DNA of 64,000 nt from the NCBI RefSeq assembly GCF_019429565.1, contig NZ_JAHXSA010000001.1, positions 372,001 through 436,000 of the forward strand, written 5' to 3'. Positions 26,222 to 34,036 of this stretch are shown in pieces (the stretch's first letter is position 1; every line of letters starts with the position of its first letter). The position numbers and the translations under genes were made by a program. The notes below the pieces were generated by a model. It saw only the letters and a list, made by a program, of their open reading frames with translations. It searched no databases and was not told where the DNA came from. This stretch comes from Schaalia sp. ORNL0103 (GTDB lineage: Bacteria; Actinomycetota; Actinomycetes; Actinomycetales; Actinomycetaceae).

Positions 26222-26791
26222 CTAGCCCGTGATACCTTCGCCGGTGACGACGATAAGATTGCAGTCGGCAGAGAGCGCGAACTCGACGATCTCGAACGAG
26301 CCCCAATCCGAATAGATGGCTTCCGGATCGGCGCCGAGGACCTTGTTGGCAACGGCGGGATCAACTGTCCTGAAAGAACATTCCTCGGGCACGTACTCGT
26401 ACAGGCCGGGGTGGATACCGGGCAGTAACGATGATCCACCGATGTTGTCGTCGACGAGCATGGTGATCGTCGTGTTGGGGACCTCGGCGACACCTGTCAC
26501 CCAGAAGTGGTGGTCGGGTGATGGAAGCCAGGAAGAACCCTCTGGGAAGTTAGCGGATACAAAATGCCCGTCGGTCGCTCCCAATTCAGGCATATGTGCG
26601 TTTAAGGCCTCTACTCCTTCCCGGACCTTTGGGACACCATCAGTCTTAAAAGTGAACTCGGAAAAGCGCGGATCCTGCGGGTACTGAGTCGGAGCAGCCG
26701 TCGGCGTGTTCCTGGGGGTGAAGGGGTTGCACGCGGCGGCGAGCGCAGTGGCGACGAGGATCGGGAGGATGAGTTGACGTATGGACTTCAC
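26222..26791 (-). CDS. Putative lipoprotein, paralogue of the downstream gene
   Basis: 189 residues from a GTG at 26791. Signal peptide with lipobox LAAAC (Cys21) and the same NPFTPRN start to the mature protein as its neighbour. Conserved blocks shared with the paralogue include QDPRFSEFTF, FWVTGVAEVPNTTITML, LLPGIHPGLYEYVPEECSFRTV and CNLIVVTG. The start lies three bases beyond the stop of the 120-aa gene, with no clear ribosome site, so translation is probably coupled. The two lipoproteins arose by tandem duplication. Function unknown. Confidence 0.75.
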   Translation of the reverse strand: MKSIRQLILPILVATALAAACNPFTPRNTPTAAPTQYPQDPRFSEFTFKTDGVPKVREGVEALNAHMPELGATDGHFVSANFPEGSSWLPSPDHHFWVTGVAEVPNTTITMLVDDNIGGSSLLPGIHPGLYEYVPEECSFRTVDPAVANKVLGADPEAIYSDWGSFEIVEFALSADCNLIVVTGEGITG

Positions 26792-26794
26792 CCG

Positions 26795-27157
26795 TCACGC
26801 CCCGATGTGCGAGCACACGTACACGTACTGTCCGCAGACCGCGACGCGGGTCGTGTAGCTGCTAATGCCGAGATAGGTCGGCAGGTCGGGACCGGTCATC
26901 CAGCGTTGGCCTGCGAGGTGCGTGAGGGCCTCGGGAAGCCACAGATCACCCGTGTATTCGCCGGTGCAATTGTCAACGAGGAGGTTGCTCCACTCCTCGT
27001 TTGCCTCAACGCAGATCACCATGAACCTATCCGATGGAAGTGGAAGATCCGACTCGGACTTCAGAATGACGCGACGGTCAATCACACGAAAAAACTCGTG
27101 GGTCGGCAGCAGTTCGTCGAGCATCTCCGTTGACATGAGCTGACGGAAACTCACCAT
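26795..27157 (-). CDS. Hypothetical protein, 120 residues
   Basis: Starts MVSFRQLMSTEMLDELLP with GGAGG nine bases ahead. No signal peptide or membrane segment. It is a compact alpha/beta-like sequence with FMVICVEANEEWSNLLVDNCTGEYTGDLWLP. I do not recognise a family. The size, cytoplasmic nature and position directly after a putative exported effector are what one expects of an immunity or chaperone protein, but this is inference from context. Confidence 0.65.
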   Translation of the reverse strand: MVSFRQLMSTEMLDELLPTHEFFRVIDRRVILKSESDLPLPSDRFMVICVEANEEWSNLLVDNCTGEYTGDLWLPEALTHLAGQRWMTGPDLPTYLGISSYTTRVAVCGQYVYVCSHIGA

Positions 27158-27190
27158 GGGCTGCGGCCTCCTTTCTCGTTCCTGTTATCT

Positions 27191-28375
27191 TTATCGGCGA
27201 CCGTTATTGTCGTGGACCGGCTGGAATGGTGGTTGTTGGCCGACCTTCCAGGTGTATGTCTTGGTCATGCTCCCACTGGTCTCGAAGCTCCTGGCCCATC
27301 CGAGTTCCTCGAAACGGCCGTTGACATCATCGCCGAGTCCTGTCACAGAATCGTGGTCACCCTTATTGAAGTTCCACTTGTCCCGCGCATGAACGGTCAC
27401 GGTCGCGGTGATTGTGTCCCCGTTGACCTGAACGTTGGTGTCGGTGTAGGTGTTGTGGCCGCCGAGTGTCCATTTCCAGTTGGCTGTCTCCGGATAATTT
27501 CCGGTTGCTCCTAGACTGGTTCCGGGTCCGTGGAGCGTGACTCCGGACTGGCCAGCCAAAGCCGCCTCGTTCGCCGCTGCCAGCGCACCATTGAGTTCTC
27601 CGTTGACGTGGTTACGGATGCCTGCGTCCTCCTTGTACGCTCTCTCGTAATCGACAGTCATGGGCGTGCCGGTGTTATCACGGAAATGCTCGTAGCACTT
27701 CGCTGCGTCGGTCAGACCAAGGGCACGTACAGTGTCGAGGCCGCTCTGTCCCGCCTCCCAGAGGGCATAATCTCCGGCGTTGGCCTGCCCCTTCTTTGAC
27801 CCCCAGACGAAATCTTCGTCCCATTTCTGAGTGCGATCGGGCTCGACGGTCGAATAGCCGCCCGATGTCGTGTAAGGCGTCGCTCCCGGTCCGGCCGTGA
27901 TTGCAGCCTGCAGGTCGTACTGCTCGAAAGCCGAGACTCGCGGGGCCAGGATGTTTCTAAAGTGAGTTGCCTGGATGAACAGCCGTCCGATGTCCTTGAT
28001 GGTGGCAAACACTAGGCGTTCTGGACTTGGCCGAACCCCCCACGTGTCAGTGACGACGAAACCATGGAGCTCGATCTGCTCGACCAGCGCAATAACGTCG
28101 CCCTGGAGACGTGTCTTGTTCGTGCGATATGTCGTGAGGACGGTCTGTAACTCTTGAACCAGCGCGATGTGGGTGTCGATCTGGCTTTCAATCTTCTGTA
28201 GATTGGCGAGGATTGCGTCGGCGCTCTGTCCCTGCATCCTCGCGGTAATGAGCTCTTTTGCGTGCGCAATATCGTTCAACTTCGCCTGATCATCGCGAAG
28301 TGCCAAATCGCATTTGGCGATCGTATCAGTGAAGCTCGACAGGTCGAGCGCGTAGAGCTCTGTTTTCGTTACCAC
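27191..28375 (-). CDS. Putative secreted effector-like protein with N-terminal helical domain
   Basis: 394 residues from a GTG at 28375 that overlaps the preceding gene by 7 bp. Residues 1-105 are predicted long helices with heptad-like patterning (ANLQKIESQIDTHIALVQEL), similar in style to LXG/ESX N-terminal domains. The middle is polar. The C-terminal 130 residues are strand-rich, with DKWNFNKGD, DDVNGRFEELGWARSF and a final TKTYTWKVG. That C-terminal pattern looks familiar from actinobacterial exported proteins, but I cannot name the family. No signal peptide, so a type VII-like route with the 96-aa partner is a hypothesis. No catalytic motif identified. Confidence 0.7.
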   Translation of the reverse strand: MVTKTELYALDLSSFTDTIAKCDLALRDDQAKLNDIAHAKELITARMQGQSADAILANLQKIESQIDTHIALVQELQTVLTTYRTNKTRLQGDVIALVEQIELHGFVVTDTWGVRPSPERLVFATIKDIGRLFIQATHFRNILAPRVSAFEQYDLQAAITAGPGATPYTTSGGYSTVEPDRTQKWDEDFVWGSKKGQANAGDYALWEAGQSGLDTVRALGLTDAAKCYEHFRDNTGTPMTVDYERAYKEDAGIRNHVNGELNGALAAANEAALAGQSGVTLHGPGTSLGATGNYPETANWKWTLGGHNTYTDTNVQVNGDTITATVTVHARDKWNFNKGDHDSVTGLGDDVNGRFEELGWARSFETSGSMTKTYTWKVGQQPPFQPVHDNNGRR

Positions 28376-28659
28376 GAGACGTCCCCCTTCAGCACGGAGG
28401 CAATCGAGTCGGCGATGCCTCGTTCAGCCGTCTCGAAGGAATGGAGTGTCTCGAGCATGTTTGCGCGGGTCTCTTTCATCGCTTGCCGGATGCTCTTTTG
28501 TTCCTCGTTGATGGCCTGGATCGGCACGCTGATCCGCTGTGCGTAGACGCGGCTGCACGGATCTCCCGTTGGGGGCGTGAGCTCTGTGACGGGTGACGAA
28601 TCGTCCAGGTACTGAGCGGCTGTGCGTAAGGCGTCGCTCGAAAAACTCAAGTCGGGCAC
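28369..28659 (-). CDS. Small helical protein (WXG100/Esx-like size, no WXG motif)
   Basis: 96 residues from a GTG at 28659 with AAAGGAG nine bases upstream; the longer frame to 28755 runs through a terminator and is rejected. It begins VPDLSFSSDALRTAAQYL and continues as two helical stretches (QAINEEQKSIRQAMKETRANMLETLHSFETAERGI is the region at about residues 48-82). Size and helix-rich composition resemble Esx proteins, often secreted with larger partners. The diagnostic WXG turn is absent and a single Trp ends the protein. It overlaps the 394-aa gene by 7 bp, so they are co-translated. Confidence 0.65.
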   Translation of the reverse strand: MPDLSFSSDALRTAAQYLDDSSPVTELTPPTGDPCSRVYAQRISVPIQAINEEQKSIRQAMKETRANMLETLHSFETAERGIADSIASVLKGDVSW

Positions 28660-28701
28660 TGTCGTCTCCTTTGTCCGTACTTCTGATGGGAGCCTACAAG
28701 G

Positions 28702-28740
28702 GGGAGGTCCCGGGAAGCAACTCGCTTCCCGGGACCTCCC
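28702..28740 (-). terminator. Strong terminator after lctP
   Basis: Perfect 17-bp stem GGGAGGTCCCGGGAAGC / GCTTCCCGGGACCTCCC with a 5-base loop, 19 bp beyond the lctP stop. It leaves only 42 bp before the start of the 96-aa gene, so that cluster's promoter must overlap the hairpin, or expression depends on read-through. Confidence 0.8.
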
Positions 28741-28758
28741 GAGCCCATGAGCCACCGA

Positions 28759-30420
28759 TCAGTGCGGCATGTAGGCGCCGAGCCATCCCTGGGATGCGAT
28801 GAACACCAGGGTGCACAGCACCAGGAGCAGGCCGATCGAGTAGGGGGCGGCCTTCTTGAGGATCTCCGCGTCGGAGCCCTTCGAATCGACTGCGGTTGCG
28901 GCGATTGCGAGGTTCTGCGGGGACACGATCTTGCCGATGCCGCCGCCGATGGTGTTGGCAGCCAGCAGGATCGACGGGTCGAGGCCTGCGCCGGCTGCGG
29001 CGGTCGACTGCAGGTTCGCGAAGAGCGCGCCCGCCGAGGTCGCGGAGCCTGCGACGGCCGTGCCGATCCAGCCCAGGATGGGGGAGAGGAATGCGAAAGC
29101 CGCGCCCGTTGTTGCCAGGGCGGCGCCGATCGAGGTGGTCTGGCCGGAGAAGTTCATGACGAAGGCCAGCGCCATGACGGAGGCGATCGTCAGGATGGCC
29201 ATGCGCAGCGAGTAGATGGTGCGAGGCAGGACCGCGAACATCTCACCCACGGAGGTCTGGAAGCGGCCGTTCGAGGAGTTTGTGCCGTAGACGATGGCGA
29301 CGATGATGCCGGTGACGAAGATCCAGGTGCCGGGGTTAGACAGGATCTGCAGGTTGTAGTTGGCGGCGGTCGAGGGCGATCCATCGGCGGTCAGCAGGTT
29401 GCCGTAGATGCCGGGCCATGGGATCTTCACGTCCGTCGAGGAGAAGAAAGCGGCGACCGGCTTGGCCAGCTTCGTGATCGCGATGATGACGACGACGAGG
29501 ACGTAGGGCAGCAGGGCCAGTCCGATGCGCGAGCCGGTGGGCTTGTCGGCCTCGTCGGCCTTGGTCGCGCACTCCGCGGGGGTCGTTGGGCCCCAGACCA
29601 GCAGGAAGACGTAGCAGGCGGCGAAGCCGAGCAGCGAGCCGACGACGGCGGTCAGCTCGTAGGAGACCGAGGGTGTGAAGAAGTGACCGATGCCTGCTGC
29701 GGCACCCGCAACGAGGGCGAGGGGCCACAGCTGGCGCACGCCGCGGCCGCCGTCGAGGATGAACAGCATCAGGACCGGGATGAACAGACAGAAGATCCAG
29801 GTCAGGTGGCCCATGTCGCCGGCGACGACGACGGGGTCTGCGCCACCGAGCTTACCCGCGGTGGTCGTGGGGATGGCCATGGCACCAAAGCCCACGTTGA
29901 TGGCGTTGCCGACGACGGTGACGACAGCAGCCTTGATCTTCGGGACGCCGAGGGTCACCAGCATGGCGCAGGTGATGGCCACGGGGGCGCCGAAGCCGGC
30001 CAGGCCCTCGAGCAGGCCACAGAAGCACCAGGCGACGATGAGGGCCTGGGCGCGCTGGTCGCCGCGTCCGATCGTATTAAAGACAGCCTTCAGGTCGGAG
30101 CTGCGTCCGGACTTCTCGGTGAGGTTGTAGAGCCACACGGCCGCGATGATGATGTAGATGATCGGCATGAAGCCCATTGCGGCGCCCTGTGTTCCTGACA
30201 GGAGCGCCATGCCGACGGGCATCTTGAAGGCGAAGACCGCGATGCCCAGGGACAGCACCAGGGAGATGATCGAGCACCAGTGGGTGGCGACCTTGAAGAC
30301 ACCCATGAGGACGAAGAAGACGACGAGCGGAAGGAGCCCGACGACGGCTGTCAGGAAGACGTTACCCGCGACGGCAGTCGTCGACGGGGTAAAAGATTGG
30401 GCTAACAAAAGAGAAGTCAT
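28759..30420 (-). CDS. lctP: L-lactate permease
   Basis: 553 residues from the ATG at 30420 (GGGGAG six bases upstream). More than ten transmembrane helices; motifs of the LctP/LldP family include GLLEGLAGFGAPVAI and PILGWIGTAVAGSATSAGALFANLQ. A C-terminal block reads LLAANTIGGGIGKIVSPQNLAIA. It imports lactate by proton symport. It probably works with LutABC, whose genes lie 3.4 kb downstream on the same strand. A FadR/LldR-like inverted repeat lies near its promoter. Confidence 0.93.
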   Translation of the reverse strand: MTSLLLAQSFTPSTTAVAGNVFLTAVVGLLPLVVFFVLMGVFKVATHWCSIISLVLSLGIAVFAFKMPVGMALLSGTQGAAMGFMPIIYIIIAAVWLYNLTEKSGRSSDLKAVFNTIGRGDQRAQALIVAWCFCGLLEGLAGFGAPVAITCAMLVTLGVPKIKAAVVTVVGNAINVGFGAMAIPTTTAGKLGGADPVVVAGDMGHLTWIFCLFIPVLMLFILDGGRGVRQLWPLALVAGAAAGIGHFFTPSVSYELTAVVGSLLGFAACYVFLLVWGPTTPAECATKADEADKPTGSRIGLALLPYVLVVVIIAITKLAKPVAAFFSSTDVKIPWPGIYGNLLTADGSPSTAANYNLQILSNPGTWIFVTGIIVAIVYGTNSSNGRFQTSVGEMFAVLPRTIYSLRMAILTIASVMALAFVMNFSGQTTSIGAALATTGAAFAFLSPILGWIGTAVAGSATSAGALFANLQSTAAAGAGLDPSILLAANTIGGGIGKIVSPQNLAIAATAVDSKGSDAEILKKAAPYSIGLLLVLCTLVFIASQGWLGAYMPH

Positions 30421-30448
30421 GGCTGCTCCCCGCGTCAGTGTGTGGGAC

Positions 30449-30465
30449 ATTGGACCCAATTATCA
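30449..30465 (-). promoter_or_regulatory. Candidate lactate-responsive operator and -10 of lctP
   Basis: On the lctP strand GATAAT is followed directly by an inverted repeat ATTGG-GT-CCAAT (30449-30460), about 30 bp before the start codon. The repeat resembles the TGGT/ACCA-type sites of FadR-family lactate regulators such as LldR. No such regulator gene is in this window, so this is only a candidate. Confidence 0.35.
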
Positions 30466-30588
30466 TGACATATGAACGCAGAGGCGTACACATTTTTGAG
30501 AGTTTTTCTTTGTCAATGCTGGGTGGGGAGCGCGCCGCATCTCACGTCCAGTATGCGCAGCTCCTGCTCGCGTGCCCGGCCTCGTCGA

Positions 30589-30602
30589 TAGACTACGAAG
30601 CG
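30589..30602 (+). promoter_or_regulatory. Candidate leaderless promoter of leuA
   Basis: TAGACT at 30589-30594 followed by seven bases and then GTG at 30602. No Shine-Dalgarno sequence is present, so the mRNA probably starts at the start codon. The -35 region is poor. The same TAGACT-N7-start layout is found at dnaG. Confidence 0.45.
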
Positions 30603-32356
30603 TGAAGACTACATCCGCTGTTCCCGTCCCCTCCGGCTCGCGCATGCCGATTCGTAAGTATCGGCCGTTCCTCGACACGAATCCCGTGGACCTGCCGGAT
30701 CGCCAGTGGCCCTCCAAGCGCATCACGAAGGCGCCGCGCTGGATGTCCACCGACCTGCGCGATGGCAACCAGGCCCTCATCGAGCCGATGGATCCAGCCC
30801 GTAAGCGCCGCATGTTCGACCTGCTCATTAAGCTGGGTTATAAGGAGATCGAGATTGGTTTCCCGGCGGCCTCGCAGACTGACTACGACTTCGTGCGCTC
30901 CCTGATCGAGGATGACGCGGTGCCCGAGGACGTGACGATCTCGGTGCTCACCCAGTCGCGCCCCGAGCTGATCGAGCGCACGGTCGAGGCCATGGTGGGT
31001 TTCCCGCGCGCGACGGTGCACCTCTACAACGCGACGGCCCCGGTGTTCCGCGAGGTCGTCTTCCACGCTGATAAAGCGCAGACGATCGAGCTCGCTCAGT
31101 CCGGTGCGCGCGAGATTATTGCGCAGGCCGAGAAGCGCCTGGACGATGAGACGATCTTCGGATTCGAGTACTCGCCCGAGATCTTCGTGGACACCGAGCT
31201 CGATTTCGCCCTCGAGGCGTGCGAGTCTGTCATGGACGTGTGGGAGCCGGGCGAGGGGCGTGAGATCGTCCTGAACCTGCCCTCCACGGTCGAGCGTTCC
31301 ACCCCGAACGTCTTCGCGGATCAGATCGAGTGGATGAGCCGCAACCTGAGCCGCCGAGAGTACGTGGCCCTGTCCGTGCACCCCCACAACGACCGCGGCA
31401 CCGGCGTGGCAACGGCCGAGCTGGCACTCCTGGCCGGCGCGGACCGCATCGAGGGCTGCCTGCTCGGTCAGGGCGAGCGTACCGGTAACGTCGACCTGGT
31501 GACGCTGGGCCTGAACCTGTTCAGCCAGGGCATCGATCCGGGCATCGACTTCTCCGACGTGGACGCGATTCGCCGCACGGTCGAGTACTGCACGCAGATG
31601 GAGACCTCGCCGCGCGCCCCCTACGTCGGCGATCTGGTCTACACGAGCTTCTCCGGTTCCCACCAGGACGCGATTAAGAAGGGCTTCACCGCCCGCAAGG
31701 CCAAGGTGGACGCGGCCGGCGGCGACGAGGAAGCGGTCGTGTGGGAGCTGCCCTACCTGCCGATCGACCCGCACGACGTGGGTCGCTCGTACGAGGCCGT
31801 GGTGCGCGTGAACTCGCAGTCCGGCAAGGGCGGCGTCGCCTACCTCATGTCGACGGCGCACGCCCTGGAGCTGCCGCGTCGCCTGCAGGTGGAGTTCTCT
31901 CGCATCGTCCAGCGCCACACCGACACCTACGGCGGCGAGATCAATGCGGCCACGCTGTGGCAGATCTTCGCGGACGAGTACTTGCCCACGAGTGCCGCTC
32001 CCGGTCTGGAGCCGTGGGGTCGCTTCGAGATGCGCGCCTCCCAGGTCTCGTCGATCGACGACGAGCACGTCGAGCTCAACGCGACGCTCACGGACGGCGG
32101 CGAGACCGTGAAGGTGCAGGCCACGGGTACGGGCCCGATCGACGCCTTCGTCTCGGCGCTGCACGAGTTCGATCTCGATGTGCGCATCCTCGACTACTCC
32201 GAGCACGCGATGAGCCAGGGCCGCGATGCCCGAGCCGCCGCCTACGTGGAGGCCGCGGTCGACGGTCAGATCGTGTGGGGCGTCGGCATCGACTCCTCGA
32301 TCACGCGCGCGTCCTACAAGGCCGTCATCTCGGCGGTTAACCGAGCCCTGCGCTAA
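30602..32356 (+). CDS. leuA: 2-isopropylmalate synthase
   Basis: 584 residues from a GTG at 30602; the frame is open to 30572 but that start lacks support. It catalyses the first committed step of leucine synthesis (2-oxoisovalerate plus acetyl-CoA). Motifs: APRWMSTDLRDGNQALIEPM (metal and substrate site), EIGFPAASQTDY, HPHNDRGTGVATAELAL (metal-binding His pair), GNVDLVTLGLNL, and the C-terminal leucine-feedback domain (GPIDAFVSALHEF). The long N-terminal form is typical of actinobacteria. A single-gene unit with its own terminator. Confidence 0.95.
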   Translation: MKTTSAVPVPSGSRMPIRKYRPFLDTNPVDLPDRQWPSKRITKAPRWMSTDLRDGNQALIEPMDPARKRRMFDLLIKLGYKEIEIGFPAASQTDYDFVRSLIEDDAVPEDVTISVLTQSRPELIERTVEAMVGFPRATVHLYNATAPVFREVVFHADKAQTIELAQSGAREIIAQAEKRLDDETIFGFEYSPEIFVDTELDFALEACESVMDVWEPGEGREIVLNLPSTVERSTPNVFADQIEWMSRNLSRREYVALSVHPHNDRGTGVATAELALLAGADRIEGCLLGQGERTGNVDLVTLGLNLFSQGIDPGIDFSDVDAIRRTVEYCTQMETSPRAPYVGDLVYTSFSGSHQDAIKKGFTARKAKVDAAGGDEEAVVWELPYLPIDPHDVGRSYEAVVRVNSQSGKGGVAYLMSTAHALELPRRLQVEFSRIVQRHTDTYGGEINAATLWQIFADEYLPTSAAPGLEPWGRFEMRASQVSSIDDEHVELNATLTDGGETVKVQATGTGPIDAFVSALHEFDLDVRILDYSEHAMSQGRDARAAAYVEAAVDGQIVWGVGIDSSITRASYKAVISAVNRALR

Positions 32357-32378
32357 GCGCTCGCAGACAGATAGGCCG

Positions 32379-32416
32379 AACCCCGGCCTCGTTGATGGAG
32401 AAACGAGGCCGGGGTT
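32379..32416. terminator. Bidirectional terminator between leuA and tetR-type gene
   Basis: Perfect 15-bp stem AACCCCGGCCTCGTT / AACGAGGCCGGGGTT with loop GATGGAGA, lying between convergent genes. It has the same CCCCGGCCTCGT core as other hairpins in the window. Confidence 0.85.
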
Positions 32417-32426
32417 CGTCGTGTCT

Positions 32427-33011
32427 TCAGGCGCGCTGCGCAGCCGGGATCGGGTTGGCCGCCAGGGCCTCGAGGGATCGACGCACCTGACCGTCGAGCA
32501 CGCGGGCGATGCGCTCGGTGAGGATGTAGGGGTCGGTGCTCATGCCGGTTGCGAGCCACTGAGAGACGTGGCCGAGAATAGCGAGAGTGAAGTGGTCGGT
32601 GACGAACACTCGATCGTCTTCGGTGACCTGCAGATCGATGCTGTGTTGATCGACGATGGGTTCCATGACGGCTCGCAGCTGCTTGTGGAGGAAGATCTGC
32701 AGGTCCTCCATGCCGATGGAGGAGACGACGGAACGGGTCTCTTCGGGGTGGTTTTGCATCCACACGAACATGGCGAGCAGGCCATCGGACCAGTCCTCGT
32801 AGGTGGCGTTGGCGATGATCTGGTCGGCGACCTCGCGCTTGAAGACCCACACGGTGAGGTCGCGGATGTCAGAGAAGTGGTAGTAGAAGGCCTGGCGTGT
32901 CACGCCGGCGGTGCGCGTGATTCCGGAAACCGTCACCTTCGACAGGGGGACGGTCGTGAGGGCGTCGCGCAGGGCGCGTGCGAGCCGCTCTTTCGCATCG
33001 GGGTGGGGCAT
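32427..33011 (-). CDS. TetR-family regulator (first of a tandem pair)
   Basis: 194 residues. N-terminal helix-turn-helix (PLSKVTVSGITRTAGVTRQAFYYHFSDI, about residues 22-50) of TetR type. The C-terminal ligand domain begins VWVFKREVADQII. The family pattern, with VTRQAFYYHF then a WVF segment, resembles DhaS-like regulators with a TetR_C_8-type C-domain. It is a close paralogue of the next gene (same order of motifs and similar C-terminal helices), so the pair arose by tandem duplication. Ligand and targets are unknown; no transporter or enzyme gene adjoins. Confidence 0.9.
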   Translation of the reverse strand: MPHPDAKERLARALRDALTTVPLSKVTVSGITRTAGVTRQAFYYHFSDIRDLTVWVFKREVADQIIANATYEDWSDGLLAMFVWMQNHPEETRSVVSSIGMEDLQIFLHKQLRAVMEPIVDQHSIDLQVTEDDRVFVTDHFTLAILGHVSQWLATGMSTDPYILTERIARVLDGQVRRSLEALAANPIPAAQRA

Positions 33012-33086
33012 CAGTGATCCTCGGCGACAAGAAACGATGAGGTTACGTGCGAACTATACATGCAAATTCGCGGAGCTGCCTACTGC

Positions 33087-33098
33087 CTGTCTAGACAG
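33087..33098. promoter_or_regulatory. 12-bp palindrome upstream of the first tetR-type gene
   Basis: CTGTCTAGACAG is a perfect palindrome about 75 bp upstream of the 33011 start, in the expected place for an autoregulatory TetR site. A related CTGTCA/TGACAG pair lies upstream of the second regulator. Confidence 0.4.
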
Positions 33099-33176
33099 AA
33101 CTGACCAATCGTACAGCGAGGCCCTGGTCATGCGTCTAGGGATTGGTTGTCACGATTATGTTGCGGATGTGCGTGA

Positions 33177-33208
33177 GGCCCCGGTCTCGTTGGAACGAGG
33201 CCGGGGCC
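33177..33208 (-). terminator. Terminator after the second tetR-type gene
   Basis: 15-bp stem GGCCCCGGTCTCGTT / AACGAGGCCGGGGCC with one G-T pair and a minimal loop, about 50 bp beyond the stop at 33257. It has the shared CCCCGG.CTCGTT core. Confidence 0.7.
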
Positions 33209-33256
33209 TGGGGTGAGCTGTGTCTGCCCTCGTGCGGTTGGTGGGAATTTACCGCA

Positions 33257-33796
33257 TTACTTGACGAGACGGCCCAGAGCAGGGGTGGTCTGGTCGGTCA
33301 TAAGCACTCGCATGCGCGCAATCGCGAGCGAGGGGTTGACCTCCAGGCCGGAGAGCATCCACTGAGCCATGTGGGCGGTGGTCGCCAGAGCGAAGTGCTG
33401 GGCGACGACGTCGCGCGCCGTGGCCGAGGCGGAGCCGGGGAGGCGGGACTCGATGAGTTCCTGAATGTGGGAGGCCAGGAACGCCCACAGGTCGTTCGCC
33501 TCGATGGTCTTCATGGCGGCCGCGGTCTCGTCGCGATGGGCGTGCATCCACGTCATGGTCGCTTCGATGGCGTCGAGCCATTCTCCCGAACTGGTGGTCA
33601 GGTGCGCTGTGACTTCCTCGCGGAAAACCCAGGCGTTGAGGTCGTTGAGGGAGTTGAAGTGGTAGTAGAACGCTTGACGGGTGACCCCGGCGGAGCGTGT
33701 CAGTGCGCTGACAGAGATCTTTGACAGCGGGGTCTGCGTCAGGGCCTGACGCAGTGCGGTGCCAAGCTTTTCGCGGGCATCAATCGGCGGAGCCAT
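33257..33796 (-). CDS. TetR-family regulator (second of a tandem pair)
   Basis: 179 residues from the ATG at 33796, with AAGGAAGG upstream; the longer frame to 33958 has no ribosome site. The helix-turn-helix is PLSKISVSALTRSAGVTRQAFYYHFNSL. The C-terminal domain starts NAWVFREEVTAHL. It is a paralogue of the regulator at 32427-33011, keeping GVTRQAFYYHF and the A-HMAQWMLSG...L-I-RMR pattern near the end. The two may control different or overlapping genes elsewhere. Each has its own upstream inverted repeat, which suggests separate autoregulation. Confidence 0.9.
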   Translation of the reverse strand: MAPPIDAREKLGTALRQALTQTPLSKISVSALTRSAGVTRQAFYYHFNSLNDLNAWVFREEVTAHLTTSSGEWLDAIEATMTWMHAHRDETAAAMKTIEANDLWAFLASHIQELIESRLPGSASATARDVVAQHFALATTAHMAQWMLSGLEVNPSLAIARMRVLMTDQTTPALGRLVK

Positions 33797-33890
33797 TTGT
33801 TTCCTTCCTTCGACGGTTATGGGTAAACCATATCCAGTTACGAAGAAACTATCTACTCGAAAACCGTTTGCCGGCTGTGTAACCGACCAC

Positions 33891-33920
33891 GCTGTCAGTT
33901 TCTCATATATTGTTGACAGC
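33891..33920. promoter_or_regulatory. Spaced inverted repeat upstream of the second tetR-type gene
   Basis: GCTGTCA (33891-33897) and TGACAGC (33914-33920) are perfect 7-bp arms around a 16-bp AT-rich spacer, between the regulator gene and recO. It shares the CTGTC core with the palindrome at 33087-33098, so the same type of regulator may bind both. Confidence 0.4.
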
Positions 33921-34023
33921 GCACGCGGGGGCGCTTGTCGGCCGATGTGACAGCGCACTTCACAACAGATTTCGCGCCATGCGATGCGGGCCGGGCCTCC
34001 TCTCCCAAGTCGCGCGGTCGTGA

Positions 34024-34036
34024 CACAATGTTCGTG
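34024..34036 (+). promoter_or_regulatory. Candidate leaderless promoter of recO
   Basis: CACAAT at 34024-34029 is followed by six bases and then GTG (34036) and ATG (34039). No ribosome site is present. The layout matches the other leaderless candidates here. Confidence 0.35.

Noticed and set aside
28660-28755. Longer frame of the 96-aa gene
   Set aside because: It would run through a 17-bp terminator; GTG 28659 has a good AAAGGAG.
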